Shown here: positions 24,101 through 29,844 of the stretch, one piece after another | Numbering within the stretch: position 1 is the stretch's first letter | Layout of the letters: each line of letters starts with the position of its first letter | NCBI GenBank assembly: GCA_963989245.1 | Contig: OZ022339.1 | Location: forward strand, 55,469,295-55,533,294 | DNA length: 64,000 nucleotides | Source: Nansenia antarctica | Taxonomy: Eukaryota > Chordata > Actinopteri > Argentiniformes > Microstomatidae | Reading direction: 5' to 3' | The notes under the pieces: model-generated | What the model saw: only the letters and a program-made list of their open reading frames with translations | Databases searched by the model: none | What the model was told of the DNA's origin: nothing | Translations under genes and position numbers: made by a program

Positions 24101-24965
24101 CAAGCTGTTGTGACTGCGTATGGATCTTCCACACGCTACTGAGGTCCCTGACAGTGTAAAATGAATAGAGTGTAAAAATTGCCAATATGTGTTGTTTTTT
24201 CCTTATTACTGTGAGAGAGTGCAATCATCCAATCCACCAAGCAAATCAAAACGAGAGTGAATACCAACAGAAGAATATTGCAGGGGATTTTGGCACATTC
24301 TTTTGGGCCAGTACCCACATGTTTTAGCTGTGTTGCTCATTCCACGAATGCATGCATTACAAGTTGTACCTTGTTGTAAAGGTGACTAATCAGGCTTTCC
24401 AACGAGAACCCATACAAAGATAGTCCATACAGAGTGTGTATACAAACCATCAAGCAAGTGAAAACAAACATTTGAGTTCCCATTGATGCCCAATCAGCCT
24501 GAAAAGAAAATTCCTTTCCACAACCAAAGTAGTATCCGTTTCTGTGTCAGTATCTGTGTTAAATATAATAGCTGGGTTTGTCAGATGAGTTATTGTGTAA
24601 GTAAGTTATTGTGTAAGTAAGATATTTACCCATGAAAGCTCCATACCATCCACCGTCTTGTTACTTTTTGGCAGTTGAAACGACTCTTTTGGAAATTAAG
24701 TTGAGTATATCTAACCAAAAAACCATTGTCTTTGAAGCCAAATGTAGTTCAAATTCTGATGTCCAACTATGTACTTCAATACAATCTACCATAATACATT
24801 TGTTGTCATTATGTCTCAGCGGAACCACGTACATTGATGCAGCTGTGCAGGCTCAAGATCAGACAGCAGCTTGGAGTCCGAAGACTGAGGAGGATTGGCA
24901 CCCTGCCGCTTCCGGGAAGACTGATCAAGTTCCTGAAGTATGAAGGGAACTCAGAGGAGATCTGA
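1..24965 (+). CDS. asb2: asb2-like gene, copy 1 (5' partial, six exons)
   Basis: Ankyrin-repeat and SOCS-box protein of the ASB2 type. In the known family it is the substrate receptor of an Elongin BC-Cullin5-Rbx2 ubiquitin ligase; mammalian ASB2 targets filamins in blood and muscle cells. Coding exons are 1-153, 478-723, 10498-10669, 12296-12884, 13196-13349 and 24820-24965, all joined in frame by GT-AG introns. The ankyrin part carries typical repeat cores such as YGITPLFVAAQ and LDTFNPLLVAVRQGC. The last exon encodes a SOCS box with a BC box (TLMQLCRLKI) and a Cul5 box (LPLPGRL). ASB2 fits better than ASB14 or ASB15 because of the FCE...RWAGPIIDVLLDYVG segment and the C-terminal LPLPGRLIKFLKYE. 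The N terminus lies upstream of the window. No frame break is seen, so the gene is probably functional despite introns of 9.8 and 11.5 kb filled with transposons. Confidence 0.88.
154..477 (+). other. intron of asb2 copy 1, nothing recognised
   Basis: AT-rich intron of 324 bases between the exons ending at 153 and starting at 478. It has a GTAACA donor and a TTCATAG acceptor. I see no repeat or gene in it. Confidence 0.8.
478..723 (+). CDS. asb2: asb2 copy 1, ankyrin exon
   Basis: The acceptor is TTCATAG and the donor GTACG, both phase 1. The exon encodes about two ankyrin repeats, beginning A-C-E-K-E-N and including GWTCLHEAVCRNQLEICEML and YGITPLFVAAQAG. It is nearly the same as the copy 2 exon 48026-48271 and has the same length (246 bases). 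Confidence 0.9.
1286..3078. mobile_element. hAT-type non-autonomous DNA transposon
   Basis: The ends form terminal inverted repeats: CAGGGACGTGCACAG at 1286 and CTGTGCACGTCCGTG ending at 3078. The element is flanked by a perfect 8-bp duplication TTAGCTAG (1278-1285 and 3079-3086), as expected for hAT insertion. No transposase frame is visible in the 1.8 kb interior. A smaller MITE is nested at 2691-2816. It lies in the 9.8-kb intron of asb2 copy 1. Confidence 0.85.
2691..2816. mobile_element. short palindromic MITE nested in the hAT element
   Basis: It begins GTGCGTTTGTAAATTC and ends GAATTTACGAACC, a near-perfect terminal inverted repeat. The interior motif TGCCTCTTGTCCAATCAAAT recurs in a second copy at 4094-4228. 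It is about 126 bases long and has no coding capacity. The superfamily is not determined. Confidence 0.65.
3151..3192. repeat. (GT)n microsatellite
   Basis: About 21 GT units in a row, within the intron of asb2 copy 1. Confidence 0.95.
3427..3712 (+). mobile_element. Harbinger-like repeat, left part (split copy)
   Basis: It begins CAGGGGGGTATTCC and matches the left third of the repeat at 53794-55046, including the shared GGGCGCGTGCACGCAGACAT. It is broken at GACCGATTAA, exactly where the uninterrupted copy reads straight through. It continues at 7935-8886. Confidence 0.65.
4094..4228. mobile_element. second copy of the short palindromic MITE
   Basis: It runs from ATGCGTTCGTAAATTCGC to GCGAATTTACGAACGCACC and shares the interior TGCCTCTTGTCCAATCAAAT with the copy at 2691-2816. 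It is nested inside the TTAA element. Confidence 0.65.
4800..5044 (-). pseudogene. retroelement gag-like fragment
   Basis: The minus strand reads an open stretch with LQAYALYLRGCNNAMQDL and then VSKLPYKYRDKWRSIAC. This resembles the Gag-like region of fish BEL/Pao-type retroelements as I remember them. The frame loses resemblance after about 80 codons and no protease or polymerase follows. It is a short relic, and the family assignment is uncertain. Confidence 0.35.
5435..5800. repeat. inverted repeat with about 65-bp arms
   Basis: The sequence around 5440-5505 (with CCGTTTTATATTGAGAAATA) is mirrored at 5735-5800 (with TTTTTCAATATAAAACGG). The loop of about 230 bases contains a tandem GATCGGAAACGATC motif. 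Confidence 0.6.
5960..6064 (+). mobile_element. L2-type LINE 3' tail fragment
   Basis: It reads TTTCGTTGTTTGGTACCTGT, then ACAAATAAAG, and ends in an ATTC tetramer tail. The same tail, reversed, ends the larger LINE at 25833-28670, so both belong to one family. Confidence 0.75.
6225..7385. repeat. inverted repeat pair, about 100-bp arms
   Basis: 6228-6335 (ATAAGATTCTGTTGTGATTG and following) appears reversed at 7275-7385 (CAATCACAACAGAATCTTAT). The arms are about 1 kb apart. This suggests an internal foldback or two opposing copies. Confidence 0.6.
6350..7040 (+). repeat. two direct copies of a 150-bp unit
   Basis: ACTGCGGGAG...TTGATTAT...GAGCTTCACA...CGTGAACTTCACGCCGGCC occurs at 6353-6502 and again at 6887-7020. 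A shorter related copy lies at 5090-5166. A GAAACCCGCTTGGCAGCTTT tandem repeat (about three units) lies between, at 6545-6602. Confidence 0.6.
7935..8886 (+). mobile_element. Harbinger-like repeat, right part
   Basis: This continues the repeat broken at 3712 and matches 54160-55046. It includes a tRNA-like module on the plus strand (about 8030-8105), a second on the minus strand (about 8430-8495) and a CTAT-rich stretch (8535-8610). It ends GGAATCGGCCCCAG. Confidence 0.6.
9054..9115. repeat. 23-bp tandem repeat, about three units
   Basis: The unit ATAATAAATGCATACACACG plus a short variable spacer is repeated about three times. Confidence 0.8.
9677..9725. repeat. perfect 18-bp hairpin
   Basis: The arms TAGTGCAATGTCCATGAT (9677-9694) and ATCATGGACATTGCACTA (9708-9725) are exact reverse complements around a 13-base loop. 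Confidence 0.9.
10498..10669 (+). CDS. asb2: asb2 copy 1, ankyrin exon
   Basis: The acceptor is ATTCTAG and the donor GTATGT. The incoming split codon gives Gly; the outgoing split codon is GC plus T from the next exon. It encodes VDVNSQASDGDSALYEAAKN and LLPLHISAQRG, one and a half ankyrin repeats. It corresponds to the copy 2 exon 48516-48687 and has the same length (172 bases). Confidence 0.9.
11805..12200 (+). pseudogene. LINE ORF2 C-terminal relic with 3' tail
   Basis: 11805-11910 reads as the end of a LINE reverse-transcriptase protein (AFARYAAKNWNKLLQNIRSA and then PSVYIFKK before a stop). It is followed by a GTAAAGCACTATGAG...CTCGATAAAT tail of the kind that ends many fish LINEs. It sits in the intron between 10669 and 12296. 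Confidence 0.6.
12296..12884 (+). CDS. asb2: asb2 copy 1, large ankyrin exon
   Basis: The acceptor is CCATTTTAG and the donor GTCAGT at 12885, phase 0. The exon encodes about four ankyrin repeats: TGISPIHLAVEYNRNN, STALYFAVINNN, LDTFNPLLVAVRQGC and a degenerate one with the SMLKYLMDNGGDA core. The linker that follows NNPHPP is 11 codons longer than in copy 2 (exon 589 versus 556 bases). The open frame reads back into the intron (to 12192) and on past the donor, but the splice consensus and the match to copy 2 fix the boundaries. Confidence 0.9.
12885..13195 (+). other. intron of asb2 copy 1, nothing recognised
   Basis: Intron of 311 bases with a GTCAGT donor and an ACCATCAG acceptor. A short inverted pair (AGAGTGTGCAACTAT and ATAGTCGCACACTCT) lies near 13039-13105. 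Confidence 0.7.
13196..13349 (+). CDS. asb2: asb2 copy 1, exon before the SOCS box
   Basis: It starts FCEMISTPSISRWAGPIIDV and ends VIKEKA plus one base before GTGAGT (phase 1). The 154-base length equals the copy 2 exon 50162-50315. This segment, with LLDYVG and LCSRLLEHLDSY, is the strongest ASB2-type signature in the protein. Confidence 0.92.
13989..14150 (+). repeat. 60-bp minisatellite, three units
   Basis: The unit TGTCTAGAGACAGACGACAG...TTTGCGCTGCTG repeats three times with few changes. A partial earlier unit is near 13853. Confidence 0.85.
14378..14492 (+). mobile_element. Tc1-like element 3' end fragment
   Basis: CTGTCTCTCACTGTTAAA...TGAAATACTTATTTTCCCTA matches the right end of the complete Tc1-like element at 46185-47632. 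Only the end is present here. Confidence 0.7.
14630..16078 (-). repeat. 3' LTR of the gypsy element
   Basis: It matches the other LTR (22799-23933) over its whole length except for a 305-bp nested MITE and small indels. One indel is an 18-20 base deletion just after its TGTTAC end. Confidence 0.9.
15572..15876. mobile_element. MITE nested in the 3' LTR
   Basis: The ends TCCGCTTGTTAAGT and ACTTAACAAGCGGA are perfect inverted repeats. The sister LTR at about 23743 shows the empty site CCTCTATATGAAAC; comparison implies a 2-bp duplication (TA or AT). The interior contains an AAGCGCTATATAAATA motif and an ATT-rich tract. Confidence 0.85.
16186..18118 (-). pseudogene. gypsy integrase and C-terminal region, frame-broken
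   Basis: Read 18118 to 16186. A zinc-binding region (HLHNNMGHVGVEKVL, then ERFYWPF and a C-x-C pair) is followed by the core start LELVCIDF. The frame breaks near 17540, where about 30 residues between CIDF and YPTRNKAGKTAADR are missing. The core resumes with HHDQGREFE and NPAERLSRTL, so all three acidic catalytic positions remain but not their spacing. A third frame (17109-16186) encodes the basic C-terminal domain (KKYYDRRSKGV, WEQRIYIV) and an acidic tail. Confidence 0.85.
17953..20487 (-). CDS. pol: gypsy protease-reverse transcriptase-RNase H
   Basis: An open frame of 844 codons on the minus strand. The protease motif LFDTGSQVSIID is near residue 10. The reverse transcriptase follows, with VRMPFGLSNAPAAFQ and the active site YLDD (YVDD or YIDD is usual). 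RNase H carries TLHTDASQKGLGAVL and IVTDNNPL, and the frame ends in a YRPGKSHIDADTLSR motif. This part of the element is intact; integrase continues in another frame downstream and gag lies upstream. It is a retrotransposon gene, not a host gene. Confidence 0.9.
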   Translation of the reverse strand: MINGYPATVLFDTGSQVSIIDREWANTHIPNYPVRPLQELLEENLEVIGMGGHAIPYDGWVELTVNLTGNDDPDLTIQTPFLVSQLSMSQPILGANVLEEIIHRRGSSGDAVSTVIGLLRSAFGMEEEQVKAMVNFIQVPRKTDYRSVTVRVGRNNVVIPPRKAVHVWCRVPPNFDTSDSRVLYEPTEENTVTDQLSLGEGLLEVQNTRRPYVKVPVSNHSEHDIILPKRTPLGIIQYVTKILEMDAPEPQQTDVTATKTTAEVNNIVSPTEPWLPPVGISHLSPEQQQMVREVLQEESGAFAHDSSDVGCIPSLQMDIRLKDDTPVQKAYASIPKPLYREVKEYIQDLIVKAWIIKSRSPYTAPVICARKKDGSLCLCVDYRLLNSKTVPDRHPLPRIQDLTDSLGGYNWFSILDQGKVYHQGFIAEGSRHLTAFTTPWGLYEWVRMPFGLSNAPAAFQRSMEEMLDTLRDECCIPYLDDVLCFSKSFEEHVQVLRRVLQALQRHGVKLKLEKCELFRKEVRYVGRLLSADGVRVDPKDIEAVQILKNKRPQTVGEVRQLLGFLSYYRTYVQDFSRLAKPLYDLLKTKCHANTTPPKPPQGKTKSPQQPSRTPVEWREEHQQVLEGLIDRLTQPPVLAYPDFNCPFTLHTDASQKGLGAVLYQEQDGKMRVIGYGSRTLTPAEENYHLHSGKLEFLALKWAVCDKFRDDLFYAPHFTIVTDNNPLTYVLSTAKLNAVGHRWVGQLADFHFNITYRPGKSHIDADTLSRYPLNINILMAECSEELSDDAVCAIWEGSRRAEQKDVAWVAALNNHHKPSLLWSLCKQSAMINLSEHRGQTLQSGR
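20484..22522 (-). pseudogene. gag: gypsy gag, broken
   Basis: Gag is read in pieces: 22522 to about 22140 (N-terminal, with DLVWNIKNNLFRLSS), a gap caused by a repeat insertion, 21859-21644, then 21663-21199 (capsid-like, EMFQDLMCARQLDQESPQQF), then 21179-20484 (Pro/Gln-rich tail). A CCHC zinc knuckle, CFVCGETGHRAVGC, lies near 20670-20720. At least two frameshifts are present. Confidence 0.8.
21917..22140 (-). mobile_element. interspersed repeat inserted in gag
   Basis: An AAT-rich tail is followed by ATTTTATTTATATGGCGCCT, then TTCACGGCACTCAAGG and GGTGGGTTTTGAGGTGAG. The same family is at 61262-61690. The tail is at the left, so the copy points to the minus strand. It interrupts the gag frame. 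Confidence 0.7.
22775..22793 (-). other. primer-binding site of the gypsy element (tRNA-Pro-like)
   Basis: The minus strand reads TGGGGGCTCGGTCTGGGAT, matching the usual tRNA-Pro primer site with two changes. It lies five bases inside the 5' LTR. Confidence 0.75.
22799..23933 (-). repeat. 5' LTR of the gypsy element
   Basis: 1135 bases. On this strand it begins TGTTACCCGCACC and ends GTACTACA. It pairs with 14630-16078 and lacks the MITE found there. Confidence 0.9.
23938..24819 (+). other. intron rest before the SOCS exon of copy 1
   Basis: Sequence right of the gypsy element. At 23938-24140 it resembles the C-terminal end of a Tc1-type transposase (the local frame reads FEHLWDQLGRAVHARVINA). 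Otherwise nothing is recognised. Confidence 0.5.
24820..24965 (+). CDS. asb2: asb2 copy 1, last exon with SOCS box and stop
   Basis: The acceptor TGTCTCAG precedes 24820. The split codon G|CG gives Ala, then EPRTLMQLCRLKIRQQLG, TLPLPGRLIKFLKYEG and NSEEI, with the stop TGA at 24963-24965. The BC box and Cul5 box are intact. This frame has no ATG near its start, so a simple ORF scan shows only a shadow frame here. Its phase matches the exon ending at 13349. Confidence 0.92.
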
Positions 24966-24978
24966 TCCTTTGAGATAA

Positions 24979-25165
24979 GTATTAAACATTTCAACATTTC
25001 CATTGCAGCTATTCACGTGACATTTAGACAAGCCATTGGTATTAACTCAGTAAAACTAAACAGCTAAATAAATTGTAACACTCCAATCCATAAAAGTTAT
25101 GTGAAGGGGAATGACACAGGAAAGCAGAATGACACAGGAAAGAAGTATTGAACAGGCTAACTGAA
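24979..25165 (+). mobile_element. Tc1-like inverted repeat, left arm
   Basis: TTTCCATTGCAGCTATTC...TAACACTCCAATCCATAAAA...AATGACACAGGAAAG is the approximate reverse complement of 34930-35115. It begins about 14 bases after the stop codon of asb2 copy 1. It carries an AATAAA (25067-25072) that could serve as that gene's polyadenylation signal. Confidence 0.65.
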
Positions 25166-25513
25166 ACTGAAACTGTCCGTGGTTGCTCTCCGCGCTCATC
25201 CCACTAGGCGCGACCTTGGTGACGTCACCCTCTGCTCCGCGTCAGCAGCCACGGGAGGATGGATCAGGCAGGGGATCCACAAATAGCAGGGAAACCTGTG
25301 GGACACAGCGCTTTCAGTGCTGGGCGGTACAAGAGGCAAAGTACAACTAGGCACCAACAACCGATGAATTGAGAATCAAGGACCCCAATTGAAATAAGCC
25401 AGTGGCTTTCTTGGGTTTTTATCCTGTTAGTTGACCTTGTATGTAATATGTACTTTCATGTACCTACTTCTACAAATCTTCTAATAAAGTTTTCAATCAA
25501 TCAAAAAAAAAAA
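25166..25513 (+). mobile_element. probable SINE or LINE tail with poly(A)
   Basis: GC-richer sequence ends CTTCTAATAAAGTTTTCAAT followed by a run of A (25503-25513). This looks like a retroposed 3' end with an AATAAA signal. The family is not recognised. Confidence 0.45.
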
Positions 25514-25832
25514 ACACAGGAATGGAACACGTTCCTTACTGTTTGGAGCTTAGCTCCAGTTGTGTGGAGTATATGTTGTCACTGCCTCCTCGTCTCGATC
25601 ACCAAGGAACACAGCCGCTGCTCTCTCCAATACGATCAGCAAATATGCACTCACCTTCGAAGGGACACATACAAACACAGGGCTTTTAAAGGGGGAATCA
25701 GCCTATCGCTATCCTGCTCTGCCAATCACTAGTATGGGCAACAGCTGAGCCTAACCATCGGCCAATTAACTAGGTAGGCTCACACTGGCTTCGTTCACAC
25801 GGCAGGTCTTGATGCTCAATTCCGAATTTTGA

Positions 25833-28670
25833 ATGAATGAATGAATGAATGAATGAATGGACTTTATTGTCATTGCTACAGTACAGGTACCAAACAACGA
25901 AATTTAGGAGGGGTGGCTCCCCTGGTGTTAGGAAAGGAAAAAAAAAAAAACTTTAAAAAATAAATCACAAGAAGGGAAGGAGCTGGTTTACATAAATAAA
26001 GGCTATGTACACAATCCACTGTACTATACTGTACAGATAGACGACTAGGGTTGTCATATTGCACAATAGTATTGTTTCACGTTATTTAAAGTGTCACAGT
26101 TTATAGGCTTGAAATGTACATGTTTGTGCCTCAGCACTACACCTGATTTTTTCAGTCCAGCAGCTGCCATACAATCCGTCCAGACTGTCCAGGGCCCAGA
26201 ACTTAGGTCTTTGCTGTGTTCAGGGCCTGGACGGCCCTGTGGTAGAAGCTGTTCTTCAGTCTGTTTGTCTTAGCGGCCAGGGTCCTGAACCGCCTTTTCG
26301 AGGGCAGCCTGGTAAAGTGTACGTACCCAGGGTGGGTCGGGTCCCTGGAGATCTTGGAGGCCTTCCTGAGACAGCGTGTGTTGTACAGCTCTTCCAGAGA
26401 GGGGAGGGGGGCGCCGGTGATCTTCTGTGCTGTTCTCACGACTCTCTGTAGCGCATTTCTCTCCGCTGTTGTGCAGCTGGAGAACCAGTTGCAGATGCCG
26501 TAGGTGAGGATGCTCTCCACTGCGCCGCGGTAAAAGGTCACCAGTATCTCCTGCTTGCTGTGTTCCTTCCTGAGGCATCTCAGGGTGTATAGCCGCTGTT
26601 GTGCCCTCTTGATGGTGCCTTTTGTGTTGTCCTTCCAGGTCAGGTCATCCCGCATGTGCATCCCCAGGAATCGGAGGGTTGAGACTCTCTCCACGCTCTC
26701 TCCGTCGATGAGCAGGGGCTGGATCTCGGACTTTTTCCTCCTGAAGTCTACGATGATTTCCTGGGTCTTTGACTTGTTCAGCAGCAGGTTGTTAACCTTG
26801 CACAGCTTGCTCAGTTGCTCTACCTCATCCCTGTACGCCGCCTCGTCCCCCCCCCGAGATACATCCCACCACGGTGGTGTCGTCTGCAAACTTTACGATG
26901 GAGTTGCTGGGGTGGACGGGGGTGAAGTCGTAGGTGTAGAGGTTGTAGAGGATGGGGCTTAGCACGCAGCCCTGGGGGGACCCAGTGCTGAGTCTGAGGG
27001 CTGTGGAGGTGTGGGGGCCCACCCGCACCCTCTGGGGGCGGTCGGTCAGGAAGTCCTTGATCCACGCACATATAGAGTGTGATAGACCAAGGTCTAGTAG
27101 TTTGGTCACTAGCCTGTCTGGAAGGATGGTGTTGAAGGCGGAGCTGAAGTCCACGAAGAGCAGTCTCGCGTAGCTGTTTCCCCTCTCCAGGTGGGATAGA
27201 GTGGCGTGGAGAGTCGTCGCGATGGCGTCCTCTGTGGACCTGTGGGCTCTGTAGGCGAACTGGTATGGATCCAGGTTGGGCAGGAGGCGTGTGAGTATGT
27301 GGGCCCGGACTAGTTTCTCGAAGCACTTCATGATGATTGGTGTGAGTGCCACCGGGCGGTAGTCGTTTAGGCAGCTCACCGTGCTTTTCTTCGGGACTGG
27401 GATGATAGTTGAGGTTTTCAGGCAGGGTGGGACGGTGGCCTGGGACAGGGACTGGTTAAAGATGTTGGTGAAAACCCCGGCCAGCTGGTCGGCGCAGTCT
27501 CTCAGCACCCGTCTCAGGACGCCATCCGGCCCCGAGGCTTTCCTGGGGTCCACCGCCTTCAGTACTCGTCTCACTTCATGCTCTGTGAGGGTGAGGCTGC
27601 TGAGAGCTGGAGAGAGTGGTGTTTGTGTTGCGGTTACCTCCGTTCGCCCCTCGTCGAACCGGGCGTAGAAGGTGTTCAGCTTTCCCGCCAGCAGGGGGTC
27701 GTCCTCTGCGGCTGTGAGCCTGTTGGCTCTGAAGTTTGTCATCTGCTGAACCCCCTGCCACATCCGCCTGGAGTCGTTGCTCAGGAGGCATTCCTCAATC
27801 TTCTCTCTGTGGTCTGGTGGAGTTGTACAGCGGTGTGCTCTTCCCTGCGAAGAAGGCGTTGTCCCTCTCGTTGATCAGTTTTTGGACCTTCCCAGTCATC
27901 CATGGCTTCGTGTTGGGGTAGACCCGGACCCGTTTCTCCACGGTGACTGAGTTGGTGCAGTTCACTATGTGGTTCAGAACCGACGACGTGTACTGTTCCA
28001 GGTCCTCATGCTCATATTCCTGCCATAGGGTGTCATTTAGGCAGATCTGCAGTGGAGCGGACCCTTCTGGCCAGGTTCTGACAGTCTTAGTGGTGATGGG
28101 AGCACTTTTCCCCACGGTAGTGTATGCAGGGATCAGGAGGATTGACACATGGTCAGACATGCCTAGATGAGCTAGCGGACTAGCCTTGTAAGCACGTTTG
28201 ATGTTGGTGTATACCTTGTCCAGTGTTTTTTCTCCTCTTGTTGCACATTTCACATGCTGATAGAACTTGGGTAGTACTGCCTTCAGGTCGACATGATTGA
28301 AATCTCCTGCTATGATGTGAATAGCCTGTGGATCAGTGCTTTGTTGGCCACTGATGACGTCATATAGCCGCGCCAATGCTAGGCTACCGTCCGCGCTAGG
28401 CGCTATGTACACACATGTTATGAACACCGCGTTCAACTCCCTCGGGAGGTATGTGGGTCGGCATTTAACAGTCAAGTATTCCAGGTCTGGGGAGCAGTGG
28501 CTACTTACAGTTTTCGTGTTTAAGCACCAGCTATCCTTCGTCGATATTATGATCCCACCCCCTCTTGACTTGCCGCTGAGTTGCGTGCGGTCCGCCCGGT
28601 GTAGTGTCCGACCCTCCAAGCTTTTACACAGTTCCGATTTTTTTGTTTGGCAGTTCACATTACTTTGAAA
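25833..28670 (-). mobile_element. L2-type LINE, 5' truncated
   Basis: Non-LTR retrotransposon on the minus strand. From right to left it encodes the apurinic endonuclease (partial), reverse transcriptase and C-terminal region, then a 3' UTR ending in GACAATAAAG and a tail of CATT tetramers (25833-25860). The ORF N terminus is missing. The tail matches the fragment at 5960-6064. The L2 assignment rests on the tail and reverse-transcriptase style and was not tested against a library. Confidence 0.8.
26203..28658 (-). pseudogene. LINE endonuclease-reverse transcriptase ORF, two frameshifts
   Basis: 28658-27795 carries the endonuclease motifs GDFNHVDL and MSDHVSIL. A frame change near 27790 leads into 27763-26825, the reverse transcriptase, with LNDYRPVALTPIIMKCFEKL, STGSPQGCVLSPILYNLYTY and the catalytic FADD (VKFADDTTVV). 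A second break falls in a run of ten C at about 26848-26857; the frame resumes in 26889-26203 (LRFLGMHMRDDLTWKDN). The element is otherwise well preserved. Confidence 0.85.
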
Positions 28671-29140
28671 ATGTGACTTATTGACCTACATTGACTCGTG
28701 TGAACATTCCACGGCCCTGAACAGATCCCCATGCGCAGAAGGACAATAACAATGACGTCAGGACGGCACGCGCAGCGCACTGTTTACGGTAAGTAATCAT
28801 AGATAACATGACGGATAACTTTACAACCAGTTTCATTTTCAAGTTTTTGTGCAGCGGAAGCCGGCAAAGATATGAGCAAGTGGTCAAAAGAAGAAGGATG
28901 AGGAAAAAGAGAGCCAAATGCTTAGCTATGGCTTTTTGTAGAGCACTCGCTTCTATACTTGCGTCTAGAGTGCAGGGTTGCCAGATGGGGTGGGTTACCG
29001 CCAAATGGGCTACTGGATTTAGCTGTTATAGACTGGTTAGGCTGTAAATTGTCAACCCTGCTAGAGTGACGTAAAAGTCGCATTAAACGCGACTTGGCAG
29101 TTCAGACGGTGGGCACGTTGCTAAATATCAGATATGTGTC

Positions 29141-29797
29141 TGTAGCAGTTTCTAGGCACAGAGGGAGGTTGACACAGAGGAATGGTGCAGAATAATAGTT
29201 TTATTTAGTCCAACACTGCTCAGCACCGTCACTGACGTGCTGAGCCAGTCTTTCCCCCACTCCCGCTGTCTCTCCCTTTCGGGACCCGCTCCGTCCCTTG
29301 GCTGAGCCCTCGCTCTCGCCCCGCTATTCCGCTGCTGGCCGAGCCCTCGCTCCCGCCCCGCTATTCCGCTCCTTGGCTGAGCCCTCGCTCTCGCCCCGCT
29401 ATTCCGCTCCTTGGCTGAGCCCTCGCTCTCGCCCCGCTATTCCGCTCCTTGGCTGAGCCCTCGCTCTCGCCCCGCTAGTCCTCCCTTTCGGGACCCGCTC
29501 CGTCCGTCCGGCTCCCTGCACCTCACCCCCTTTCGGGGTCTCGTGCTGGCTCGCTCTCTCTCGGTCTCTCCGTGTCTCCGTGCGGCAGGTACTTCCTGCC
29601 CTACTCATCTCCCGAGGGAACAAACACACACAGGTTAAATAGACCAGTGGAACAATGAGTCTGATCACTGACACCTGTCCGTAATCAGCCCATCATAACG
29701 AGCCTGATCACTGACACCTGTCCGTAATCAACCCATCATTCCCCTCCAATGGCAGTCTGGCTCCCTCTGCAGGCCAGAACGCGCCATGTTCCCCACA
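29141..29797 (-). repeat. 3' LTR of the Gmr1-like element
   Basis: On this strand it starts TGTAGCAG and ends CCCCACA. It contains five units of a repeat of about 37 bp (TTGGCTGAGCCCTCGCTCTC plus CGCCCCGCTATTCCGC) at about 29298-29480. Confidence 0.93.
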
Positions 29798-29844
29798 CAT
29801 CCCCACCGCCAGTTTCGAGGCCGGGGATACAACCGGCCGATAGC

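Noticed and set aside
24632..24943. Open frame overlapping the last exon of copy 1
   Set aside because: Wrong frame. The SOCS box is read in the frame starting at 24822.
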